Shown here piece after piece: positions 32,060-38,030 of a DNA stretch of 64,000 nucleotides. Every line of letters begins with the position of its first letter. Within the stretch, counting starts at the first letter, position 1. A model generated the notes under the pieces. That model was given only the letters and a program-made list of their open reading frames with translations. It made no database searches and was not told where the DNA came from. Made by a program: the position numbers and the translations under genes. This DNA is from Streptomyces sp. CC208A (GTDB lineage Bacteria; Actinomycetota; Actinomycetes; Streptomycetales; Streptomycetaceae): NCBI RefSeq assembly GCF_030010625.1, contig NZ_JASCXN010000013.1:1-64000 (forward strand), read 5' to 3'.

Positions 32060-32231
32060 TGGCCGGGGCCGGGTGGGTGATGCCGGGCAGTGCCGCCCCG
32101 CTCGGGGACGCCTGGTCGGACGGGGTGAACGGTGCCGCGCGATCCGGCCGGAACCAGGCCGTGCCGGAACGTCCGCTCACGCATCGCTCACGCACGGACA
32201 GCGCTACGGCCCCCGTCGACGTCGATCTCTG

Positions 32232-32888
32232 TCAGGTGCTCGACAGCGTCGTTGCCACCGACTGGAACCAGGCGCCGTACGAGAACGGGTCGGGTGGGCC
32301 GACCTCCATGCCGAGTTCGGCGGCCGCCAGGGCGTAGTCGCCCTCGTCCAGGGGGAGGGCGAGCAGCTCGTGGAGTTCGCCCACGAGCCGGGCCACCAGC
32401 TGGGGGTGGGTCGTGGCGGCGTAGTCGGCGACGGCCGCGTCGTGGTCGGGGAACTCGTCGACGACGTCCTGCGAGAACCAGCCCCCAAGCAGCTGCGCGG
32501 TCTCCGGGAAGCGCGCGTGCCACTCCCAGTGCGTCCGGGGCGACGACGGCTCCGGCACGTCGCCCTCCTCGATGCTCCTCTTCAAGTGGTCGGCCAGCAC
32601 CCCCAGCCAGGCGCCGATCGCGGCCTGCGGCATCCCGGTGTCCGGGATCGCGTAGAACTCGCCCAGCTCGTGCCGGAGGCGGCCCGGAGGGTTGCGGCTG
32701 TACGCGCGCAGCTGACGCTCCGCCTCCGCGATCGCCGAGGGACGGGTGTGCCAGGTGTGCCGCAGATAGGCGTCGAGCGCGTCGCTGCGCCGCTCCGGGG
32801 TGTCGTCGGCCGGCCGGCCCAGGTACGCCCGCATCACCTGGTCCAGCTCGCCGTAGCGGCGGTCGTGTTCGAGCGGCTTCATGGACAT
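32232..32888 (-). CDS. CdiI-like immunity protein, two tandem repeats
   Basis: This encodes a 218-aa acidic cytoplasmic protein. The C-terminal half (about 128-216) matches the CdiI_2-type immunity fold: LGGWFSQDVVDEFPDHDAAV, VGELHELLALPLDEGDYALA and FSYGAWFQSVATTL. The N-terminal half (about 12-107) repeats the same pattern in diverged form: VMRAYLGRPADD, SDALDAYLRHTWH and AAIGAWLGVLADHL. I infer an internal duplication giving two immunity-like domains. It lies 13 bp after the orphan RNase A-like module, the usual immunity position. The start may be MSMKPL or, two codons later, MKPLEH. Confidence 0.72.
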   Translation of the reverse strand: MSMKPLEHDRRYGELDQVMRAYLGRPADDTPERRSDALDAYLRHTWHTRPSAIAEAERQLRAYSRNPPGRLRHELGEFYAIPDTGMPQAAIGAWLGVLADHLKRSIEEGDVPEPSSPRTHWEWHARFPETAQLLGGWFSQDVVDEFPDHDAAVADYAATTHPQLVARLVGELHELLALPLDEGDYALAAAELGMEVGPPDPFSYGAWFQSVATTLSST

Positions 32889-32901
32889 GTGCGTACGGCC
32901 C

Positions 32902-33201
32902 CTACAGGTAGAACGGGACGGTCGTGTGGACGACGAAGCCGTGCGGGCTCGCCGGTTCGCGGCGCAGCACCACGCGCGCCGCGCGGACGTCGACGGGCCC
33001 GTGCCCGGCCAGCAGGTCGGCCGCGAGCTGCACCCTGCCCACGGGCTCCTCGCGGGAGGGCCAGGAGGCCTCGATGGTGAGCCGGGCCCGGGTCCCCTGG
33101 GCGAGCCAGCGGTGGATCGCCTGCTCGTTGGCGGTCACCACCTGCTGGGTGGCCCAGTGGGCGGTCTCCCGGTCGGGGTAGGAGGCGGAGCGGGTGAGCA
33201 C
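32902..33201 (-). CDS. Headless RNase A-like toxin module
   Basis: This 99-aa product aligns by eye with the last two-thirds of the RNase A-like domain of the toxin at 33834: TRSASYPDRETAHWATQQ against GASAFPTYRRAEELTEYN, then AIHRWL against AIDAWI, and the final VVHTTVPFYL against FTVMTSMPYKP. It lacks the first helix with the catalytic His-Val motif, so it is probably inactive or must be joined to another toxin. It has its own GTG start with AAAGGA upstream. Orphan C-terminal modules of this kind are common downstream of polymorphic toxins. It could also be a small accessory protein. Confidence 0.62.
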   Translation of the reverse strand: MLTRSASYPDRETAHWATQQVVTANEQAIHRWLAQGTRARLTIEASWPSREEPVGRVQLAADLLAGHGPVDVRAARVVLRREPASPHGFVVHTTVPFYL

Positions 33202-33218
33202 GGGGGCATCCTTTCAAA

Positions 33219-33237
33219 CCGCCCGATCGGAGGGCGG
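33219..33237. terminator. Short hairpin between toxin cassettes
   Basis: CCGCCC-gatcgga-GGGCGG, a perfect 6-bp stem, lies in the 41-bp gap between the immunity gene and the orphan module. It may separate the two cassettes transcriptionally; no T-run follows. Confidence 0.45.
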
Positions 33238-33242
33238 GTGGC

Positions 33243-33806
33243 TCAGTAGTCGGAGAAGTTCCAGAACATGCCGACCTCGGTGTCGGAGACGACGATCAGG
33301 CCGTAGTCCTCCGTGTGGACGCTGAGCGGGCTGTACCCCCAGTCCGGCGTCGAGAAGTCGAGCGTGCCGGGGACGCGGCCGGGCCGGGTGACGTTGGTGT
33401 GGAAGGTGGCGGCCCCCCCGTACCGCGCGAGGATCGTGCGCGCCATCGCCCGCAGCTCCTCTTCGCTCTCCGTGAAGCGCCTCAGGTTCGACAGGGTGCA
33501 GCGGTCGTCCGTGAGGGCCAGGAGCAGGTTCTCGGCGCTGTCCCGGTCGATCTCCTTGAGGCGCGCGGCGATGTACTCCGGGGGGTGGACAGCGAAGGGG
33601 TACGTGGGGAACCCCTCGTGCTCCGGGGCCTGTGCCGCGTCGTCGAGACCGGCCCAGCCCCGGGGGTCCGGGACGGACCGGGCCATCAGGGCGATGACGT
33701 CGAGGACCCAGTCCTCGTGGCGGCGCGGGCCCGTGGCGTCGTACGGGTACGCGTCCTCGAACAGGTGGCGTACCGCGGCTTCCCAGGAGGCTTGGTCGAC
33801 GGACAT
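33243..33806 (-). CDS. Putative immunity protein of the RNase A-like toxin
   Basis: This encodes a 187-aa acidic cytoplasmic protein immediately downstream (27 bp) of the toxin gene, the standard immunity position. The C-terminus (TEDYGLIVVSDTEVGMFWNF) resembles the closing strand of several actinobacterial immunity families. The N-terminus is helical (WEAAVRHLFEDAYPYD). There is no signal peptide or membrane segment, as expected for a protein that neutralises a nuclease in the cytoplasm. I cannot assign a named Imm family, and the function is inferred from context. Confidence 0.6.
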   Translation of the reverse strand: MSVDQASWEAAVRHLFEDAYPYDATGPRRHEDWVLDVIALMARSVPDPRGWAGLDDAAQAPEHEGFPTYPFAVHPPEYIAARLKEIDRDSAENLLLALTDDRCTLSNLRRFTESEEELRAMARTILARYGGAATFHTNVTRPGRVPGTLDFSTPDWGYSPLSVHTEDYGLIVVSDTEVGMFWNFSDY

Positions 33807-33833
33807 GGGGTGCTGGCCTTTCTCGGCTGGGCG

Positions 33834-35600
33834 CTAGGGCTTGTAGGGCATCGACGTCATGACGGTGAACGGCGGGGTGCGGCCGCTGTCGTACCGGATC
33901 CTCGTGTCGATGCCGTTCACGTCGTATCCCTTGGCGTTCAGACCGCCCTGCTTGTACCCGGACAGCGGATCGTTCGGGTCCACCGGCTGCTTGCTCACGC
34001 TGCGTCCGCTGGTCTCGTTGTGGGGGGCCGTCGCGTAGAACGACTTGACGTCGCCGTCCGCCGGCGGCGGCGGCCCCTTGATCCACGCGTCGATCGCGGC
34101 CTTGTTCCGGTTCAGGTTGTACTCGGTCAGTTCCTCGGCCCGCCGGTACGTGGGGAAGGCGGAGGCACCGCCGATCCCCGGCTTGCCGTACGGCCAGGCC
34201 TGCGTCGGACCGTTCGCCTGCTGATCGCGCAGCCGCTGTGCCAGCTGCTCGTCGGTCTTGCCGACATGCCTGTCGAGGGTGTGGCCGCCCGACGTGTACT
34301 CGTTGGCGGCGAGGTTCAGGTCGTAGTTGCCCTGGGAGTCGATCCTCAGCCAGACCTTCGAGTCCTTGAACTCCTCCAGGGCGCGGGCGCCGAAGCCGTG
34401 CGCGCGGGCGATGCCGGCCTCGAACTTGGGGGCGCTCAGGTAGGCCTCGTCGAGCTTGCCCTTCAGGGCCTCCATGCGGGCGGTCAGACCGCTCAGCCTG
34501 CCGGTGTAGGTGTCGACGATCCGGTTGAGCTTGGCGGTGTCGATGTTCAGGACGGTCTTGACGTCGAAGGACAGGACCAGGCCGACGCCCTTGCCGAGCA
34601 CGTTCGTGACCGTGCTGAGGACGCTCTTGGGGTCCTTGGGCTTGGCCATGTCCTCGATGATCTCCTTCGCGGCCTTCCACATGGCGCGGTGGAGTTCGCC
34701 GGAGACGTCCCGGTTCAGGTCGACCGCGGCTTCCGCGTACTCGCGCAGGATGGTAGCGATGTCGTCGGCGGTGTCCTTCAGGACGGTGAGGACGGGTTCG
34801 CTGCCGGTGGGGACGCGGGGCGTGCCGGGGCCGGAGTTGGCGGTCTGCCCCCACTGGTAGCCCTGCCGCTGCTGTCCCCAGGAGGTGGCGCCCCACAGGG
34901 CGCTGCAGAAGGTCCGCATGGCGGCTTCCCAGTCGGCCTGCTGGTGGTTGGTGATGGTGCCGACGGCCTGGGTGAGCTGGTCCGCGACGGTGGTGGCCAC
35001 GACGGAGGCGTTCATCCAGCTGTGGCAGAGGGAGTTGAGGTAGTGCTGCTGCGGGAAGGGGTGGACTTCCGCCACCTTCCCGACCCGGAACACGTGCTTG
35101 CACAGCGGCTGGAGGACGTCCCGGACGACCTCCGGGATGCCTTCCATCAGGCTGCGCAGGAAGTCGTCGCCGCCGTCGTCGTCACCCCACTTGATGTCGG
35201 GTACGGAGCCGAAGCGTGGGTCCTTGTCGATGACCGCGGGGCGGGGGCGCTGTTCGGCCGTCTTCCCGGGCTTGGGATGGGAGGCGACGTCCGCCTTCGT
35301 GTACGCGTTGGCGGTCTCGGTGAAGCCGACGGCGACACCGCCGACACTGAGCACGGAGCGGCCCCAGACCTCCAGCCAGCGGTTACCGATCTTCTTGTAC
35401 GCCTGCGCGAACCTCTCGGCCTCGGTGCCGGCGCCGCCGGCGTCCGGGTACTTTCCCAGCTCCTCCAGGAGTTGCCTGGCGCCGCGCATCAGGAAGTCCT
35501 GCTGCTGGGAGACCCGCCCGGAGACCCTCCAGAGGTCGCTCGGTTTGACGTCGATGGTGCCGGAGCCGCCCGCTGAGGGGGCGGGGACAGGAGTGCCCAT
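33834..35600 (-). CDS. WXG/ESX-associated polymorphic toxin with C-terminal RNase A-like domain
   Basis: This encodes a 588-aa protein with no signal peptide. Residues about 18-110 form a helical WXG/LXG-like targeting region, followed by a long helical middle. The last 150 residues (about 438-588) match the RNase A-like CdiA-CT toxin family: GGHTLDRHVGKTDEQLAQRL (candidate catalytic His445 and Arg456), SAFPTYRRAEELTEYNLNR, DTRIRYD and the terminal PFTVMTSMPY with Thr582. In CdiA-YKris the equivalent His, Arg, Thr and Tyr cleave tRNA. The Tyr position appears to be Met here. Its ATG overlaps the WXG100 stop (TGATG). Type VII export is inferred; no ESX machinery genes are in the window. Confidence 0.78.
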   Translation of the reverse strand: MGTPVPAPSAGGSGTIDVKPSDLWRVSGRVSQQQDFLMRGARQLLEELGKYPDAGGAGTEAERFAQAYKKIGNRWLEVWGRSVLSVGGVAVGFTETANAYTKADVASHPKPGKTAEQRPRPAVIDKDPRFGSVPDIKWGDDDGGDDFLRSLMEGIPEVVRDVLQPLCKHVFRVGKVAEVHPFPQQHYLNSLCHSWMNASVVATTVADQLTQAVGTITNHQQADWEAAMRTFCSALWGATSWGQQRQGYQWGQTANSGPGTPRVPTGSEPVLTVLKDTADDIATILREYAEAAVDLNRDVSGELHRAMWKAAKEIIEDMAKPKDPKSVLSTVTNVLGKGVGLVLSFDVKTVLNIDTAKLNRIVDTYTGRLSGLTARMEALKGKLDEAYLSAPKFEAGIARAHGFGARALEEFKDSKVWLRIDSQGNYDLNLAANEYTSGGHTLDRHVGKTDEQLAQRLRDQQANGPTQAWPYGKPGIGGASAFPTYRRAEELTEYNLNRNKAAIDAWIKGPPPPADGDVKSFYATAPHNETSGRSVSKQPVDPNDPLSGYKQGGLNAKGYDVNGIDTRIRYDSGRTPPFTVMTSMPYKP

Positions 35601-35905
35601 CAGGCGCCGCCTCCCCAGGCCTGGAGCACGGACCGGTTGGCGGCGGCGTAGTTGAGGTGTCCCTTGGTCACGACCTCGTGGAGCCACGCCTGCGCGGCCT
35701 TCAGGTCGTCGGCCTGGTGGCTCCACTTGTCCAGCTCGTCGACGAACGCCTCGCGGGCCTCACCCTCCCAGGTCACGACGACCTTGGCGACCCGTTCGTA
35801 CAGTGTGTCCAGCTTCCCGTTGAGGGTGCGGAGGATGTCCTCCAGATCTCCCGAAAGGCGTTGCAGGGTGGCGAAGTCGACGCTGATCCGGTCGTCGTCC
35901 GACAT
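35600..35905 (-). CDS. WXG100-family protein
   Basis: This encodes a 101-aa helical-hairpin protein, the typical ESAT-6/CFP-10 size. W46-E-G48 in VVVTWEGEAREAF is the WXG turn. There is no signal peptide. WXG100 proteins dimerise and guide substrates to type VII (ESX) secretion. The ATG follows GGGGATCACCACC. It overlaps the toxin gene by one base and lies 19 bp after the other WXG-like gene, so the three form one operon. Confidence 0.88.
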   Translation of the reverse strand: MSDDDRISVDFATLQRLSGDLEDILRTLNGKLDTLYERVAKVVVTWEGEAREAFVDELDKWSHQADDLKAAQAWLHEVVTKGHLNYAAANRSVLQAWGGGA

Positions 35906-35924
35906 GGTGGTGATCCCCCGAGGT

Positions 35925-36326
35925 TCAGATGTCCATGAGACGGCTCCGCGGCTGCCCGGCGTCTGACGCGGGCACCGGGTCGGGCAGGGTGAGGTCGCCG
36001 GCGGCCGCGGCCACGTCCTCGTGCGCCTGCACCTGTCGTATCCGGGCAAGGGTGTCGAGCTCCTGCTCGGTGAAGCCGTCGCGCGAGGCACGTACGGCCG
36101 CTTCGAGGAGGACCAGCACCTGGCGGATGCGTACGGCGTCCTCGGCGGCCCCGCGGTGCAGGGAGCGGTACGCGGTGGCAGTGGGCCCCTGCCAGCCTGC
36201 GGCGATCCTGTCGACGACCTCGTCCATGGCGCGGACCTGCTGTTCCAGATACCGCTGCATCCCATGGAGATCGTCCGCCAGCTTGGTGAGGCCGTCCTCC
36301 GCGACCACCAGATCGGCGTTCCGCAT
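35925..36326 (-). CDS. Second WXG-like ESX partner protein
   Basis: This encodes a 133-aa protein. Residues 1-80 form a helical hairpin with W45-Q-G47 in AAGWQGPTATAYRSL, the WXG motif. A C-terminal extension (EDVAAAAGDLTLPDPVP) follows. It probably pairs with the downstream WXG100 protein or the toxin. The ATG giving MRNADLVVAEDG has GGGGGACAGG directly upstream and was preferred over a GTG ten codons earlier. It is first in the toxin operon; the AT-richer patch (CATCCTATAAGG, 36382-36393) just upstream may contain the promoter. Confidence 0.8.
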   Translation of the reverse strand: MRNADLVVAEDGLTKLADDLHGMQRYLEQQVRAMDEVVDRIAAGWQGPTATAYRSLHRGAAEDAVRIRQVLVLLEAAVRASRDGFTEQELDTLARIRQVQAHEDVAAAAGDLTLPDPVPASDAGQPRSRLMDI

Positions 36327-36617
36327 CCTGTCCCCCACTCGCCACACCGCTCGCACACACGTTCCCCCGCGCGGCCGTTCATCCTATAAGGCGGGCTCTG
36401 TCGATCATCGGGTGCGGGCTGCACAAAGGCTGGAAAACGACGAAGCCCCAGACCGTGATGTGTGATCGGTTTGGGACCGGCCGCTGTCCCTACTGCGTTG
36501 CGTCGCAGTCCCTGCAGCGGCTCACGGCCACCCGCTCAGTGTTGCCCTGCGTTGCGCAGAGCGGATGGGAGGGCGCGAGGCGACGCCACGCTCCGGGTGA
36601 AGGGGTGAGCACCCAGC

Positions 36618-37153
36618 TGGGCTTCACCCCGAACAGTGGACACTTCCGAGAAGCGAATCTTCGGGTTCGTGGAGAGGATGTCCTCATGGGTACTGCGAGG
36701 TACTCGGGGGAGTTCAAGCGGGACGCGGTCGCGCTGGTGGAGCCCAGCGGGCGGCGCATCCCTTCAGTGGCGCGGGAGCTGGGTGTCGACCCGGAGTCGC
36801 TGCGCCAGTGGGTCGCCCGGGCGCGGGCGGAAGCGGCGGCGTTCGCCGAGGTCTGCCGGGCCCACGGGATACGGCGCTCGATGGGCCGGGTCGGCTCCAG
36901 CTACGACAACGCTCTCGCGGAGTCCTTCTTCGCCACCTTGAAGCGTGAACTGCTCTACGGCTCACACTGGCTGACCCGGGCACAGGCCCGCATGGCGGTC
37001 TTCGCCTGGATGGCCTGGTACAACCGCAAGCGGCGGCATTCCGCACTGGGCTGCCACAGCCCCATCGACTACGAACAGCACCACGCGGCGAGCGTCGCCA
37101 ACCTGGACTTGGTCGCATAACAGGCGAGTGTCCACGGAATAGGGCAAAGCCCT
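36618..37153 (+). mobile_element. Internally deleted IS3-family element
   Basis: A 536-bp remnant is bounded by imperfect inverted repeats. The left end (GGGCTT..CCC..GTGGACACT, 36618-36647) matches the reverse complement of the right end (AGTGTCCAC..GGG..AAGCCC, 37127-37153) at about two-thirds of positions, including GTGGACACT exactly. The single open frame inside joins the start of OrfA to the end of OrfB, so roughly 0.7-0.9 kb is missing compared with a complete IS3-type element. Confidence 0.72.
36686..37120 (+). pseudogene. IS3-family transposase, OrfA-OrfB internal-deletion fusion
   Basis: The 144-aa frame begins as IS3 OrfA (YSGEFKRDAVALVEPSGRR, HTH VARELGVDPESLRQWV) and then, at about residue 50, switches to the end of OrfB (HGIRRSMGRVGSSYDNALAE, SFFATLKRELLYG, HSALGCHSPIDYE). 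The first two catalytic aspartates of the DDE integrase core are deleted; only the glutamate in NALAESF remains. It cannot transpose by itself. The in-frame junction makes a HTH-bearing fusion that could still bind IS ends. Confidence 0.85.
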
Positions 37154-37783
37154 CTCCTCCAGAGGCAGGCATGTTGGCTGTTTATCTCCCCCGAGCGGGG
37201 GGCGAGCGGCATGCGCGGCCCCATGGGACGAAACAGCCAGCGCCGCCGGGGCGCACGCGCGGCTCGGGCGACACACGACCTGAGGCCCGACCTCTCCGAG
37301 ATCTCCCGGGTCCGGCCCCAGAAGCGCCTGCGCGCGGACATCGCAACCTGGATGGGGAACCCCTCGAAGGGACCCGGAGGATCCTTCCTCGAAGGTGAGC
37401 ATCCTTCCGACCCCACCATGGTCCGAGCGATCCTCATGGCCTGGCTCGTGGGGGCACGAGAGCAGATCACCGAGGATCAGGCGCGGGACACCGTCCAGTG
37501 GGTGTCGGACAACCTGGGAATCCAGCACGACGACCTTCTCCAGGTTGCAGGGCTCATCGGCCACCCGGACGGATCCAACCTGACCCTGAGCCAGGCAGTG
37601 GAGCACTACGGAGGCCCGATGCCCTTCGTCCTCTCCATGGTGCTGCTTTCCGGCGGTCTGGTCGCCACGGTCGGAGACGGGGACCCGAACTGGCTCAAGC
37701 AGTTCGACCTGACGTCCTGCACAAATCCGGCCTCTTCCTCGGAGCACCGGCCCGCCCGCTCACGCAAGCACCCCCGAACGACA

Positions 37784-37819
37784 GAGCGCCCCGACCAGCC
37801 GAAACCGGTCGGGGCGCTC
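37784..37819 (-). terminator. tRNA-Lys terminator carried by the island
   Basis: GAGCGCCCCGACC (37784-37796) pairs perfectly with GGTCGGGGCGCTC (37807-37819) around a ten-base loop. It lies 38 bp beyond the tRNA-Lys 3' end on the transcribed side and resembles the hairpin beside the remnant at 31967. Confidence 0.8.
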
Positions 37820-37853
37820 CGTAGCAGGTCAGAGGGTCTCCCCTCCCCCACGC

Positions 37854-37902
37854 TCGGTAGGCCGTGTGGGACTCGAACCCACAACCAATGGATTAAAAGT
37901 CC
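37854..37902 (-). repeat. Right att repeat within tRNA-Lys
   Basis: Identical 49-bp copy of 32011-32059, covering tRNA-Lys from the anticodon loop through the 3' end. The last identical bases are AAAAGTCC; the copies then diverge into the rest of the tRNA on this side. Confidence 0.92.
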
Positions 37903-37930
37903 ACTGCTCTGCCAATTGAGCTAACGGCCC
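37858..37930 (-). tRNA. tRNA-Lys (TTT)
   Basis: A 73-nt cloverleaf with anticodon TTT in CTTTTAA, acceptor stem GGGCCGT/ACGGCCT (closing G-T wobble), T-loop GGTTCGAGTCC and discriminator A. CCA is not encoded. It serves as the integration site of the island to its left. Confidence 0.95.
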
Positions 37931-37998
37931 GTGTGCGAGTACTCCGAGCAGCATAGCCGGACAGGGCCGGGGAACCGATCGGGTATCGCATTCCGCCG

Positions 37999-38025
37999 TG
38001 CCGCGCCCCGCACAGGGGCGCGGCA
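37999..38025. terminator. Terminator of the FG-GAP gene
   Basis: TGCCGCGCCCC-gcaca-GGGGCGCGGCA, a perfect 11-bp stem five bases beyond the FG-GAP gene's stop codon. Confidence 0.8.
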
Positions 38026-38030
38026 GGGGA

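Larger units (their letters stand above)
32011..37902. mobile_element. tRNA-Lys genomic island carrying a toxin-immunity locus
   Basis: A 5.9-kb segment is flanked by 49-bp perfect direct repeats of the tRNA-Lys 3' part, with the intact tRNA restored at the right end. This is the signature of tyrosine-recombinase integration into a tRNA gene. Cargo on the minus strand is a WXG100 pair, an RNase A-like polymorphic toxin, an immunity candidate and an orphan toxin/immunity module; at the right are an IS3 deletion derivative and a truncated gene. No integrase, excisionase or replication gene is present. It is therefore a decayed element, or one mobilised in trans. Confidence 0.85.
37211..37924 (+). 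pseudogene. Unrecognised gene truncated at the island's right end
   Basis: The first 165 or so codons have good coding character (MVRAILMAWLVGAREQITED, DNLGIQHDDLLQVAGLIGHP, LSQAVEHYGGPMPFVLSM) and a mainly helical product that I do not recognise. After FDLTSCTNP the frame loses codon bias and runs through the tRNA-Lys terminator and into the tRNA itself before meeting a stop. The natural 3' end is therefore missing, presumably lost in recombination at the att site. Function unknown. Confidence 0.6.

Noticed and set aside
32011..32062. A second tRNA-Lys gene at the island's left end
   Set aside because: Only the 3' part from the anticodon loop is present; the D-arm and 5' acceptor strand are missing, so it cannot fold as tRNA.
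32060..37853. An integrase or excisionase gene inside the island
   Set aside because: I looked on both strands for the R..H-R-Y tyrosine-recombinase signature and for a serine-recombinase N-terminus and found neither; the only recombination gene is the broken IS3 transposase.
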